A stretch of DNA of 64,000 bases, from the NCBI RefSeq assembly GCF_001968815.1, contig NZ_MIEQ01000010.1:59967-123966 (forward strand). The letters run 5' to 3'. The notes below the pieces were generated by a model that was not told the origin of the DNA, did not search any database, and worked only from the letters and a program-made list of their open reading frames with translations. Shown piece after piece: positions 44,886 to 53,620 of this stretch (the stretch's first letter is position 1; every line of letters begins with the position of its first letter). This stretch comes from Motiliproteus sp. MSK22-1 (GTDB taxonomy: Bacteria > Pseudomonadota > Gammaproteobacteria > Pseudomonadales > Balneatricaceae). A program made the translations under genes and the position numbers.

Positions 44886-45542
44886 ATGGCACTTACTCGT
44901 GAACAGATGGCAATGCGTGTCGCCCGCGAACTGCAAGATGGTTACTACGTCAATCTTGGTATTGGTATCCCAACGTTGGTTGCCAACTATGTTCCAGAAG
45001 GAATGGAAGTTATGCTGCAATCCGAAAACGGACTGCTCGGCATGGGGCCTTTTCCAACGGAAGATGAAATTGATGCGGATATGATTAATGCCGGCAAACA
45101 AACGGTAACCGCCGCAACCGGCGCGTCTATTTTTTCTTCAGCAGAATCCTTTGCCATGATTCGTGGTGGCCATGTGGATCTTACTGTCTTGGGGGCTTTC
45201 GAAGTAGATACCCAAGGAAATATTGCCTCCTGGATGATACCAGGAAAGCTGATCAAAGGGATGGGCGGCGCAATGGACCTGGTGGCTGGTGCTGACAATA
45301 TTATCGTCACTATGACTCATGCATCCAAGCATGGAGAGTCCAAACTTTTATCAACGTGCAGTCTGCCGTTAACTGGTGCAGGTTGTATCAAAAAGGTTCT
45401 GACCGACTTGGCGTATCTGGAAATTGAGAATGGAGCTTTTATATTGAAAGAGAGGGCTCCCGGGGTGTCAGTCGAGGAAATAGTCGAGAAGACAGAAGGT
45501 GAATTGGTTGTGCCTGACTCGGTTCCTGAAATGACCTTCTAG
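44886..45542 (+). CDS. scoB: succinyl-CoA:3-ketoacid CoA transferase subunit B
   Basis: 218 residues. It carries GYYVNLGIGIPTLVANYVP, the catalytic Glu in the SENGLLGMGP motif, and GGAMDLVAGADNIIV. AAGAGGAAACATC precedes the ATG. A gap of 119 nt from scoA is longer than usual for the pair and contains the dispersed sequence CTAAGGAACC at about 44837. Ketone-body use is supported by the nearby bdhA. Confidence 0.93.
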   Translation: MALTREQMAMRVARELQDGYYVNLGIGIPTLVANYVPEGMEVMLQSENGLLGMGPFPTEDEIDADMINAGKQTVTAATGASIFSSAESFAMIRGGHVDLTVLGAFEVDTQGNIASWMIPGKLIKGMGGAMDLVAGADNIIVTMTHASKHGESKLLSTCSLPLTGAGCIKKVLTDLAYLEIENGAFILKERAPGVSVEEIVEKTEGELVVPDSVPEMTF

Positions 45543-45585
45543 GTCATTGTTTAATTTAAGCTTATTAGGATCCGATAAAGACCGG

Positions 45586-45609
45586 CTCTTACTCTGTTTA
45601 AATAAGAGG
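45586..45609 (+). promoter_or_regulatory. hairpin covering the ribosome binding site of the next gene
   Basis: CTCTTA (45586-45591) pairs with TAAGAG (45603-45608), part of the AAGAGG ribosome binding site at 45604-45609. A weak 6-bp stem that could limit translation. Confidence 0.3.
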
Positions 45610-45611
45610 CA

Positions 45612-45995
45612 ATGTTGATAGTGAGTGATACTTACGAAGATGGATTGATGATGCGCCGAAAGGTTATGGGAGATGAATTTGTTGACCGGGCGCTGAGCCA
45701 GGCTGATGAACTGACTCAACCGATGCAGGATTTCATCAATGAGCATGCGTGGGGCTCAACCTGGCAGCGTAACGATTTGCCGCTGGACACTCGTAGTTTA
45801 GTCACCATTGCCATGCTTGCGGCTTTAAAAGCTCCCACAGAGCTGAAGGGGCACGTTCGTGGAGCCCTTCGAAACGGGTGCAGTAAAGATCAGATCATCG
45901 GTGTTATTCTCCATAGCGCTGTGTATTGCGGAGCGCCTGCTGCGCAGGAAGCGCTAAGAGCGGCCAAAGAAATTATCGATGCCTGGGAAGCCTGA
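45612..45995 (+). CDS. carboxymuconolactone decarboxylase family protein (PcaC-like)
   Basis: 127 residues. It resembles PcaC: GLMMRRKVMGDEFVDRAL at the N-terminus, RSLVTIAMLAALKAP, HVRGALRNGCSKDQI and the CMD-typical H-x-AVYCGAPAA segment. PcaC decarboxylates 4-carboxymuconolactone in the protocatechuate branch. With no other pca genes in view, the substrate here is uncertain. The start may be ATG 45612, TTG 45615 or GTG 45621 (VSDTYEDG), since AAGAGG (45604-45609) is only 2 nt from the ATG. A strong terminator follows. Confidence 0.8.
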   Translation: MLIVSDTYEDGLMMRRKVMGDEFVDRALSQADELTQPMQDFINEHAWGSTWQRNDLPLDTRSLVTIAMLAALKAPTELKGHVRGALRNGCSKDQIIGVILHSAVYCGAPAAQEALRAAKEIIDAWEA

Positions 45996-46001
45996 GACGC
46001 C

Positions 46002-46036
46002 AGACCGATCCAGCACGCATTGATCGGTCTTTTATC
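46002..46036 (+). terminator. intrinsic terminator of the scoAB unit
   Basis: AGACCGATC and GATCGGTCT form a perfect 9-bp stem across 11 nt, followed directly by TTTATC. Confidence 0.85.
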
Positions 46037-46089
46037 AGGAACTGATCAGGCAACAGTGTCCCTGCATTTCCCTGCCTTGAGAATTTGTC

Positions 46090-46725
46090 ATGAATAGCCC
46101 TGTAACTATTGTTGTGGCCGACCTGTCTCCGTTATATCGTCAGGCTGTTGCGATTGCCATTCGTCAATTTATATCAAGATATCGATTAATCGAAGCGGAA
46201 TCCTTACTCGAAGTGGAGTCATGGCTAGGCAACGGCGAGAAGATTGATCTGCTAGTCGTTGATAGAGGGCTAGCGGGCATAAAGGCGCCGGAAGATATTA
46301 AAAGATTAGCTCGAGGGTACGATGCTGTCATTGCTATGACGACAGTGAATGCTGATTGCAGTATGGTTCGCTGGGCTCGGTCTGCTGCGGTCAAAACACT
46401 ACTTCCCAAGGGTTTACCGAGTACGCAGTTTGTGGAGGCTTTGCAGCTGACTCTATCCGGAGGTTGTTGGTATCCAGAACAGACTCAGAATCATCAAGAG
46501 GCAGAGCTTATCAATGAAAAGGTCGCCTTTCACTACCTGTCCAGCAGCGAACTGAGAGTTATCAGTAGAGTAAGGGATGGATGGAAGAATAAGCAGATTG
46601 CCGATCAGCTAAATCTATCCGAATGCACTATTAAATCACACCTTACCAATACCTATCGAAAGCTGGAAATCGATAACCGTACCCAGTTAGCAACCATGGC
46701 GATGCAATGGCCAAATCTAAAGTGA
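46090..46725 (+). CDS. LuxR/FixJ-type response regulator
   Basis: 211 residues. An N-terminal receiver-like domain (about 1-120) has the probable phospho-acceptor Asp in LLVVDRGLAG and a Lys in TLLPKGLP. The acidic pocket at the start (VVADLSPLYR) is reduced to one Asp, so phosphorylation is uncertain. The C-terminal LuxR HTH (about 150-205) contains KNKQIADQLNLSECTIKSHL. It lies between the scoAB unit and bdhA with no histidine kinase adjacent, and may regulate the ketone-body genes. Confidence 0.82.
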   Translation: MNSPVTIVVADLSPLYRQAVAIAIRQFISRYRLIEAESLLEVESWLGNGEKIDLLVVDRGLAGIKAPEDIKRLARGYDAVIAMTTVNADCSMVRWARSAAVKTLLPKGLPSTQFVEALQLTLSGGCWYPEQTQNHQEAELINEKVAFHYLSSSELRVISRVRDGWKNKQIADQLNLSECTIKSHLTNTYRKLEIDNRTQLATMAMQWPNLK

Positions 46726-47052
46726 TTGGGCTCTAAGCGATCATCAAGAGTAGGCTTTTAGTTATCAATAGCAATGAACGTTCTGAGAAATCTTGAATCG
46801 CTGGTGTTGATTCATACGGATGGTTTGTCTGGTATATCAGACAGATGTCTGGATAACTGAATAACAGTTCCAAATAAAAATGTATGGATACTCAGACATA
46901 ACACCTGGGATGATCACTGCTTTTCTTTCTAAGTATATGTTATTTATTAATATTTTAAAAATTTCTGTGATTGGCACGTTACTGGCTAACTATATCGTTA
47001 AGGTGTTGATCTAGCGCCGATGACAAACCAAAACTAATAAACAGGCGAATCA
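46726..47052. other. bdhA upstream region
   Basis: AT-rich, with a sigma-54-like site at 46971-46987. No gene. An enhancer site for an activator could be in the 46740-46940 part, but none is recognised. Confidence 0.45.
46971..46987 (+). promoter_or_regulatory. sigma-54 (-24/-12) promoter candidate for bdhA
   Basis: TTGGCACGTTACTGGCT has GG (46973-46974) and GC (46985-46986) separated by exactly 10 bp, with the TGGCAC half perfect and the -12 half TGGC instead of TTGC. It is 66 nt before the ATG. Confidence 0.55.
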
Positions 47053-47835
47053 ATGACATATCAGCGGAATGCTATTGTAACCGGATCAACCAGCGGAATA
47101 GGCTTGGGAATTGCGACGGCGTTTGCCAAGGCTGGCATTAATGTGATGTTGAATGGGTTCGGTGATCCCAGAGAAATAGACCGGCTTCGCAAGCAGTTGA
47201 TCGACAGTTATGGGGTTAAGGTTATTTACTCCAATGCAGATATGACTCAAGCGGAAGAAATCAAACTAATGGTTGAGCTGGCACGCGAGGAGCTTGGTCG
47301 GATTGATATTGTTGTTAACAACGCTGGAATTCAACATGTTCAGCCGATAGAGGATTTTCCTGAAGACAAATGGGAGGCCATATTAGCAATAAACCTTTCC
47401 AGTTCTTTCCACACTATCAAGCACACACTGGCAGGTATGAAATCCCAGGGCTGGGGCCGAATTATTAACCTGGCTTCGGCTCATGGTTTGGTTGCTTCCC
47501 CTTATAAGTCGGCTTATGTGGCTGCAAAACACGGGCTGGTTGGATTAACTAAAGCCGTGGCGTTAGAAGCTGCTGAATATGGTGTTACCGTGAATGCTAT
47601 TTGTCCAGGATACGTTTTAACCCCTTTGGTTGAACAGCAGATACCGGATACAGCCATGGCTCGAGGTATCAGTGAAGAAGAGGTCAAAAGGGATGTGTTG
47701 CTGAAAGCGCAGCCGACAAAAAAGTTTGTTACCGTTGAGCAGCTCGGTGAACTGGCCGTATTTCTCTGCAGTGAGGCAGCCGCATCGATTACCGGGGCGG
47801 CATTGCCTGTAGAGGGTGGCTGGACTGCCCAATAA
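47053..47835 (+). CDS. bdhA: 3-hydroxybutyrate dehydrogenase (SDR family)
   Basis: 260 residues, a classical short-chain dehydrogenase. It has the cofactor loop TGSTSGIGLGIA, NNAGIQHVQPIEDFP, the catalytic Ser in LASAHGL, and the Tyr-x3-Lys pair in YVAAKHG. ICPGYVLTPLVEQQIPDTA and the ending ALPVEGGWTAQ are typical of 3-hydroxybutyrate dehydrogenase. It oxidises 3-hydroxybutyrate to acetoacetate with NAD, which ScoAB then activates. A sigma-54-like promoter precedes it, and the stop codon lies in the loop of a 9-bp hairpin. Confidence 0.9.
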   Translation: MTYQRNAIVTGSTSGIGLGIATAFAKAGINVMLNGFGDPREIDRLRKQLIDSYGVKVIYSNADMTQAEEIKLMVELAREELGRIDIVVNNAGIQHVQPIEDFPEDKWEAILAINLSSSFHTIKHTLAGMKSQGWGRIINLASAHGLVASPYKSAYVAAKHGLVGLTKAVALEAAEYGVTVNAICPGYVLTPLVEQQIPDTAMARGISEEEVKRDVLLKAQPTKKFVTVEQLGELAVFLCSEAAASITGAALPVEGGWTAQ

Positions 47836-47844
47836 GCAGTCCAG
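47820..47844. terminator. hairpin across the bdhA stop codon
   Basis: CTGGACTGC and GCAGTCCAG form a perfect 9-bp stem with the bdhA TAA (47833-47835) in the loop side. It serves the convergent bdhA and LysE-family genes. It lacks a long T-run. Confidence 0.55.
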
Positions 47845-47860
47845 ATAAAACGGGAGAATT

Positions 47861-48511
47861 TTATTTCAGTATCATCGCAGAGGCACCTGTGCTGATAAAC
47901 AGGCCACCGCAAAAACGATTGAATATTTTCTGACCTCGATGAGACTGTAGGGCAGGGGCAACCAGTTTTGCACTGCCGCCGTAGATTAGTTTGCATCCCA
48001 GATCCAATACTGTCCAGCTGGCTACCATGACCAGAAGCTGCTGGGTAAAGGGAAGTTCTGCGCTGATAAACTGAGGTAAAAAGGCAACAAAAAACAGGAT
48101 ATCCTTAGGGTTACTGATACCCAAGCCAAAGGCACGCCAGAAAAGCGATCTGAAACCAGGTGAGATCGTTGATATCTGGGTTGTGTTCGGGTTGTTTTTA
48201 TTTTCTGACTCGGCGTTGCGATGCCGCTGTGCTTCACACCAGCTTCGATAACCCAGATAGATCAGATAGGCTGCCCCAGCATACTTCAGCAGGCTGAATA
48301 GCTGTTCTGACGCCAGCAGCAGTGCCCCCAAACCTGTCGCTGAAGCGATTAGCAACAATAGCGACGCGCTGACACCACCCAGAAAAGCAGGATAGCTTCT
48401 TTTTATCCCGTAGTTGAGGCTGTTGGCTACCATCAGGAGTGATAGTGGCCCAGGCACCAGAATTACCAGTACAGAGGCAGAACAAAACAGTAACCAGGTT
48501 TCAAATGACAT
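47861..48511 (-). CDS. LysE/RhtB family amino-acid exporter
   Basis: 216 residues with six predicted transmembrane segments. The family motif appears at the start (VILVPGPLSLLMVANSLNYG), followed by AGAAYLIYLGYRSW. A polar loop of about 30 residues precedes the GLGISNPKDILFFVAFLPQF segment. It should export an amino acid or derivative by proton antiport; the substrate is unknown. It is convergent with bdhA. Confidence 0.88.
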   Translation of the reverse strand: MSFETWLLFCSASVLVILVPGPLSLLMVANSLNYGIKRSYPAFLGGVSASLLLLIASATGLGALLLASEQLFSLLKYAGAAYLIYLGYRSWCEAQRHRNAESENKNNPNTTQISTISPGFRSLFWRAFGLGISNPKDILFFVAFLPQFISAELPFTQQLLVMVASWTVLDLGCKLIYGGSAKLVAPALQSHRGQKIFNRFCGGLFISTGASAMILK

Positions 48512-48661
48512 TAATAATCCTCTAATGGATGGGTTTTGTCCCGTTAATGGCTTGAAGGCGGAAATGGAAAAACGCTTCTACAGAAAAGACCCCTGAGAAA
48601 AGGGGCCTGGGTTAAGGGAGCCTGGGTTATTGTGCAACAAGCTCGTCTAAATCAGCATATT

Positions 48662-50044
48662 TTACAGGAAGATGAACTTACCGATAAATACTGCTGCAAG
48701 CACATAAAGACTAATCGATACCTTACTGGCGTTACCGGTGAATACTTTCATAATTACGTAGGTAACAAAACCGAGAGCAATGCCGTTGGCAATGGAGAAC
48801 GTCAGCGGCATCATCACAACGGTGATAATAGCGGGAATGGTATCGCTCAGGTCTTCCCATTCAATGTGGGACATTCCGGTCATCATTAGCATGGCAACGT
48901 AGATCAATGCGCCGGCTGTTGCGTAGGCCGGGATCATTCCTGCTAAGGGGGCCAGGAACATGGCAGCGACAAATAAAACACCGATAGTGATAGCTGTTAA
49001 GCCTGTGCGACCACCAGCCGCGACACCGGAAGCACTTTCTACATAACTGGTAACCGGTGGAGCACCAAAGAAAGCGCCAGCGACGCTGGATACACTGTCT
49101 GCCTTAAGCGCTTTGCTCAGGTTTGGAATATAACCGTCAGGACGAATCAGGTTTGCCCGGTGAGCAACACCCATCAGCGTACCTGCAGTATCGAACATGT
49201 TGACAAACAGAAATGCCAGAATCACGCTGATCATTGCCACGTCAAAAGCTGCTGAAATATCCAGAGCCATGAAAGTCGGAGCCATGCTCGGTGGCATGGA
49301 CACAATTCCCTGATACTCAACCAAGCCCAGGGCCCAGCCGATAAAGGTTACAACCAGAATACCGATCAAGACCGATCCGAAAATTTTCTGGTGAGAGAGT
49401 ACAGCAATCATCAGAAAACAGATGGCGGCAAGTAGTACTGTTGGCTCAGTAAAGCTACCCATAGACAGAAGGGTCGCGGGGTTATCAACGACGATACCAG
49501 CAGTTTTCAGACCGATAAGGCCCAAAAATAGCCCGACACCGGCTCCCATCGCGAATCTGAGGCTCATGGGGATACTGTTTAGTAGCCATTCACGTATCTT
49601 GTAGACACTCAGGAAGACGAAGATAATGCCGGATAAGAAAACAGCACCCAAGGCTACTTCCCATTTGTATCCCATTTCACCAACCACTGTATAGGTGAAG
49701 AAGGCGTTCAATCCCATACCTGGAGCCAGTCCCACCGGCCAGTTTGCATAGAGCCCCATTAAGAAACAGCCTAAGGCGGCACCAATACAGGTCGCTACAA
49801 AAGCAGCTCCGTGATCCATTCCGGCATTGGCCATAATGCTCGGGTTCACGAAGATGATATATGACATCGTCACGAAGGTAGTAAGACCTGCGAGCAGTTC
49901 CGTTTTTATGCTGGTCTTGTGTTCTTGCAGTTCAAAAAAGCGATCCAGGATTCCGCGTTTGCCCTGAATTACAGTGCTTTGGTCCTGAGTAGTGCGGTCT
50001 TGCTCAAGGTTGTGAGCTGATTGTTCTTGTTGAATGCTCTCCAC
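48662..50044 (-). CDS. AzgA-family guanine/hypoxanthine permease
   Basis: 460 residues of the NCS2 AzgA branch. A polar N-terminus of about 35 residues is followed by LDRFFELQEHKTSIKTELLA and the family core TFVTMSYIIFVNPSIMA. GLAPGMGLNAFFTY comes next, then FDTAGTLMGVAHRANLI. About twelve transmembrane segments are expected. It imports hypoxanthine, guanine or adenine by proton symport. It is divergent from the GntR regulator with three purine-regulon palindromes between them. It complements the xanthine/urate-type NCS2 permease at 31194. Confidence 0.92.
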   Translation of the reverse strand: MESIQQEQSAHNLEQDRTTQDQSTVIQGKRGILDRFFELQEHKTSIKTELLAGLTTFVTMSYIIFVNPSIMANAGMDHGAAFVATCIGAALGCFLMGLYANWPVGLAPGMGLNAFFTYTVVGEMGYKWEVALGAVFLSGIIFVFLSVYKIREWLLNSIPMSLRFAMGAGVGLFLGLIGLKTAGIVVDNPATLLSMGSFTEPTVLLAAICFLMIAVLSHQKIFGSVLIGILVVTFIGWALGLVEYQGIVSMPPSMAPTFMALDISAAFDVAMISVILAFLFVNMFDTAGTLMGVAHRANLIRPDGYIPNLSKALKADSVSSVAGAFFGAPPVTSYVESASGVAAGGRTGLTAITIGVLFVAAMFLAPLAGMIPAYATAGALIYVAMLMMTGMSHIEWEDLSDTIPAIITVVMMPLTFSIANGIALGFVTYVIMKVFTGNASKVSISLYVLAAVFIGKFIFL

Positions 50045-50191
50045 AACTTGTGCTCCTCATATCGGGTTGAGTTATTTGAAAGCCGAATACTTATTTTCGT
50101 GTGGCTTTCTCTAGTTGTGTGCCGAATTTCGACAGATTGTCACACTCTCAGTTACATGATTTGTAAAAGTTGTGCGTATATTGATTATCCA

Positions 50192-50203
50192 ATTGTATAC
50201 AAA
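50192..50203. promoter_or_regulatory. purine-regulon palindrome, site 4 (AzgA permease)
   Basis: ATTGTATACAAA matches the perfect site in 11 of 12 positions and lies about 150 nt before the permease start. Confidence 0.65.
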
Positions 50204-50404
50204 AAAATCAACCCTGGAGTCAGGTTTTTTTGATATTTGTTTCTTTTTGATATTTTAAGCATAAATAAAACAATAAGTTACTGTTTTTTGGATTGACGGA
50301 TATTGTGCACCAATAGATTGCTATCATTCGGATCAGCTCTGTTACCTGGCGTTAGAGTGTAAAAAGTATTTAAAAACCAGCAGACCATCGGGTTGTTTTT
50401 GCTG

Positions 50405-50437
50405 TCTGTGTACAATGTTCGACACTTTGTGTACTAT
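50405..50437. promoter_or_regulatory. purine-regulon palindromes, sites 5 and 6 (gntR), tandem
   Basis: TCTGTGTACAAT (50405-50416) and TTTGTGTACTAT (50426-50437) are both variants of the consensus, with centres 21 bp apart, two helical turns. This suggests cooperative binding and autoregulation. Confidence 0.6.
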
Positions 50438-50510
50438 TTTCATAGTATTTCGAGGCGATGAACGCTGTTCTTGACCTCTGACTTCCACTTGCTTAGTGAT
50501 TGAATAATTG

Positions 50511-51239
50511 ATGAACGATTCTTTACATAGTGTAATTTCCCGAAAGTCAGGCGAGCGCAAAGGGACTCAAGACGACATTGTCTATGCACATATATTTGAT
50601 GCTATTTTGGAGCAGCGTCTCGCCCCAGGAACCAAACTGAGCGAAGAGTCTCTGGGAGAAATTTTTGGTGTCAGTCGCACGATTATCCGCCGGGCTCTTT
50701 CGCGTTTAGGGCACGAGCAGGTCGTGGTATTGCGCCCAAACAGGGGTGCAGTTGTTGCCAGTCCAAGTATTGAAGAGGCTAAACAGATATTTTTGGCCCG
50801 CCGGGTGGTGGAAAAAGCTATCACTGAATTAGCAGTGGAGCATTCTACGCCGGAAAAGATTAACGAGCTGGTGCAGCTTGTCGAAGAAGAGCAGGTTTGC
50901 TTTGCCCAGGGTGATCGCGGAGCTGGCATTCGTCTTTCCGGAGAGTTTCACCTGAGATTAGCGACTATGGCAAATAATCCTCCGTTGCTTAGTTTTCAAC
51001 GCAGTTTAGTCTCACAGACATCTCTCATCATTGCTCAATACGAGAGTGGGGGTAAGCACCATTGTTCTTATGATGAACATACCGAACTGCTTCGCACTAT
51101 TGAGTCTGGAAACAAAAAGAAAGCGGTGGATCTGATGATGCATCATTTGGATCATATTGAGGCTAAATTGAATCTGGATGGTGAATCAGCTTCAGGTGAT
51201 CTGCACGCAGTTTTCTCTCACTTGGTCGGAAAACAATAA
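50511..51239 (+). CDS. GntR (FCD) regulator, candidate master regulator of purine catabolism
   Basis: 242 residues from ATG 50511 (TTG 50508 directly upstream is an alternative). The winged HTH (about 20-85) contains DIVYAHIFDAILEQRLAPG and the recognition helix FGVSRTIIRRALSRLGHE. The FCD ligand domain (about 95-225) includes FHLRLATMANNPPLL and the metal/ligand His region HLDHIEAK. It sits between the AzgA permease and the guaD/xdh operon. The palindrome family ATTGTATACAAT precedes its own gene and all purine units, so it is the best candidate for their regulator. The ligand may be a pathway intermediate; this is inferred. Confidence 0.85.
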   Translation: MNDSLHSVISRKSGERKGTQDDIVYAHIFDAILEQRLAPGTKLSEESLGEIFGVSRTIIRRALSRLGHEQVVVLRPNRGAVVASPSIEEAKQIFLARRVVEKAITELAVEHSTPEKINELVQLVEEEQVCFAQGDRGAGIRLSGEFHLRLATMANNPPLLSFQRSLVSQTSLIIAQYESGGKHHCSYDEHTELLRTIESGNKKKAVDLMMHHLDHIEAKLNLDGESASGDLHAVFSHLVGKQ

Positions 51240-51317
51240 CGACTAGAACAGCAATAAGCTAACTTCAGCTCCGGTCTGACTTTGGTTCTGACTTGGCTAT
51301 AGAATTCCACGCTTTTC

Positions 51318-51347
51318 ATGCTGCCGGCGGATTCCTGCCAGCAGCAT
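51318..51347. terminator. hairpin between convergent gntR and guaD
   Basis: ATGCTGC-C-GGC pairs with GCC-A-GCAGCAT across 8 nt. On the + strand CCCCTTTT follows 8 nt later. Confidence 0.55.
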
Positions 51348-51375
51348 AGGTGACCCCTTTTGGCGTTGGTTGCTA

Positions 51376-52683
51376 CTACCCGCGCTGATATACAGATTGA
51401 CCGGCGGCATAGGTTTCCTGCACGGCTCTGTCGTCTCCAAGCGTCATCAATACGAATAAACGCTCTTCCAATGATTTCACCTGGTCCATCCGATAGCTCA
51501 TTAGGGGAGTGCAGCGGTAGTCCAGGACTACGAAGTCAGCATCATTTCCAGTTTGGAAACTGCCAATTTTGTCTTCCAGTTTGAGTGCTCTGGCTCCACC
51601 TAGGGTTGCTAAGTACAGTGATTTGAAGCAACTGAGCTTTTCACCCTGAAGCTGCATAACCTTATAGGCTTCGTTGAGGGTTTGTAGTATCGAGAAACTG
51701 GTGCCTGCTCCGACATCAGTCCCCAGTCCCACCTTCATTTTATACTTTTCTGCCTGAGGGAGATTGAAGAGTCCGCTGCCTAAAAACAAATTGGAAGTCG
51801 GGCAGAAGGCGATAGCAGAGTCAGTTTCTGCTATACGCTGGCATTCGTCATCACATAGATGTACTCCATGCGCCAGGACTGAGCGCTCTCCCAGTAAGTC
51901 AAAGTGGTCATACACATCCAGGTAGCCGGTTCGTTCCGGGAACAGGGATTTTACCCACTCAATTTCGTCCTTGTTTTCCGAAAGGTGGGTGTGCATATAG
52001 AGATCGGGGTACTCTTTTAAAAGCTGACCTGCAACTGCCAACTGCTCATCGGAACAGGTCGGAGCAAATCGGGGAGTTACTGCATAGTGCAGGCGATCCT
52101 GACCGTGCCACTTTTCTATCAGTGCTTTACTATCCTGATAGCCGGATTCTGCACTGTCGAGCAAGTAATCCGGTGCGTTACGGTCCATCAGCACTTTACC
52201 AGCAATCATACGCAGGTTTTTTTGCTGTGCTACCTCAAAAAAGGCATCGACCGACTGCTTGTGCACCGTGCCGAAAACCAGAGCTGTCGTTGTGCCGTTG
52301 CGAAGCAGTTCCTGCACAAAGATGTCGGCAACTTCATCCGCGTGGGCCTTATTCTCGAACAGTTTTTCGTTTGGAAATGTGTAGTTATTCAGCCAATCCA
52401 GTAACTGCTCGCCATAGGATGCGATCATGCCGGTCTGAGGGTAATGTATATGGGTATCAACGAAACCGGGCATGATCAATGAATCCCGATATTCAGTAAT
52501 GTCAATCTCAGCAGGCAGATCCTTCAATAGAGCTTCGGCGGGACCTACACGGGATACCTGACCGTTCTCAATAACCAACAGACCGTCTTCGAAATATTCA
52601 TGGGAGTTTTCAATACCGACCACAGCTGGGTCGCCAAGACTGTGAATGATAGAACCGCGAACGGCCTTAGTGGGCTGAGTCAT
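51376..52683 (-). CDS. guaD: guanine deaminase
   Basis: 435 residues of the amidohydrolase family, GuaD type. It has the metal-binding HxH in FVDTHIHYPQTGMIASYG, CPTSNLFLGSGLFNL, and the active-site Asp in GLGTDVGAGTSFS. It deaminates guanine to xanthine, the XdhAB substrate. It is last in the xdhA-xdhB-xdhC-guaD operon, 67 nt after xdhC. It clearly differs in sequence from the 8-oxoguanine deaminase at 29666. Confidence 0.94.
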   Translation of the reverse strand: MTQPTKAVRGSIIHSLGDPAVVGIENSHEYFEDGLLVIENGQVSRVGPAEALLKDLPAEIDITEYRDSLIMPGFVDTHIHYPQTGMIASYGEQLLDWLNNYTFPNEKLFENKAHADEVADIFVQELLRNGTTTALVFGTVHKQSVDAFFEVAQQKNLRMIAGKVLMDRNAPDYLLDSAESGYQDSKALIEKWHGQDRLHYAVTPRFAPTCSDEQLAVAGQLLKEYPDLYMHTHLSENKDEIEWVKSLFPERTGYLDVYDHFDLLGERSVLAHGVHLCDDECQRIAETDSAIAFCPTSNLFLGSGLFNLPQAEKYKMKVGLGTDVGAGTSFSILQTLNEAYKVMQLQGEKLSCFKSLYLATLGGARALKLEDKIGSFQTGNDADFVVLDYRCTPLMSYRMDQVKSLEERLFVLMTLGDDRAVQETYAAGQSVYQRG

Positions 52684-52750
52684 GATCTTTAATGCTCGTA
52701 TTTGTTGTAAAAGGTTGACGCCAAAAAGCGAATGTTTGTCAGCTGCAAGG

Positions 52751-53608
52751 CTAGCAGGCTAAGCGACTGACCTTTGGAGCCTTGGTTTGTTTATCTTTTT
52801 GATGTGTGGTTGTTTTTTTACCAAAATCACAGTTGTACAAAGAAACGATTTCCGCTGCGATTGAAATAGCGATTTCTGCTGGAAGCTTGCCTTTGACCGC
52901 AGCTACTCCCATAGGGCAGACCATTCGATCGATGGTGTCGGGTGAAAAACCTTTGGCCTTTAACCTATGCTCAAATTTCTTACGTTTGGTTGTTGAGCCG
53001 ATCAGTCCATAATGGGAAAAATCACCGCGCTTCAGAATCTTTTCAGTCAGCTCAAGATCCAACTGGTGGTTGTGAGTCATGACGATGAAGTAGCTGCCTT
53101 CTGGCATATCATCAATTTCATCCACCGGGTACTCGTTGACTATCTTCTTTACCCCGTTCGGAATTTGCTCAGGAAACTCTTGTTCCCGAGAGTCAATCCA
53201 GCGCAAGTTGCAGGGTAAAGAGGCAAGAATCGGAATCAGTGCGCGACCTATATGACCGGCACCAAACACGGCAATATTCAATCTTGCTCCGCCAACAGGT
53301 TCAAAGAGTAATGTATGAGCACCACCACAACACTGACCCAGACTGGCACCCAGGGAGAAGCTCTCCATCCGTGATTGCTGGTCATTGTCTGTCAACATCT
53401 GACGGGCTATTTTGGTTGCCTTATACTCAAGGTGGCCACCTCCAATGGTATCGAAGCAGCTATCCTCTGTAACCACCATCTTGCTGCCGTTGTTACGAGG
53501 CGTGGAGCCCCGTTGCTCGACTATGGTTACCAGTACCGCCGGAGTGTCTTGCTGATCCAGCTCTGACAGAGCTTGAATCCAGTTGCTGGTGCTCATACTT
53601 TTGCTCAC
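52751..53608 (-). CDS. xdhC: XdhC, molybdenum-cofactor insertion protein for xanthine dehydrogenase
   Basis: 285 residues. The N-terminal XdhC/CoxI domain has VTIVEQRGSTPRNNGSKMVV and GGHLEYKATKIAR. A Rossmann-like C-terminal domain has FGAGHIGRALIPILASL and GLIGSTTKRKKFEHRL. XdhC binds the cofactor, helps its sulfuration and inserts it into XdhB. It starts at GTG 53608 with AGGAGG 8 nt upstream, 12 nt after the xdhB stop. The Lys-rich C-terminus (KKTTTHQKDKQTKAPK) is a variable tail. Confidence 0.93.
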   Translation of the reverse strand: MSKSMSTSNWIQALSELDQQDTPAVLVTIVEQRGSTPRNNGSKMVVTEDSCFDTIGGGHLEYKATKIARQMLTDNDQQSRMESFSLGASLGQCCGGAHTLLFEPVGGARLNIAVFGAGHIGRALIPILASLPCNLRWIDSREQEFPEQIPNGVKKIVNEYPVDEIDDMPEGSYFIVMTHNHQLDLELTEKILKRGDFSHYGLIGSTTKRKKFEHRLKAKGFSPDTIDRMVCPMGVAAVKGKLPAEIAISIAAEIVSLYNCDFGKKTTTHQKDKQTKAPKVSRLAC

Positions 53609-53620
53609 TGTGAATACCTC

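Larger units (their letters stand above)
50045..50510. other. divergent permease / gntR regulatory region
   Basis: It contains one palindrome close to the permease (50192-50203) and two near gntR (50405 and 50426) whose centres are 21 bp apart. AT-rich, with no coding sequence. Confidence 0.6.

Noticed and set aside
44065..45542. 3-oxoadipate CoA-transferase (pcaIJ), suggested by the adjacent PcaC-like gene
   Set aside because: The alpha subunit has the SCOT-type motifs [12 protein letters not shown] and [13 protein letters not shown], and bdhA is nearby, so ketone-body transferase fits better.
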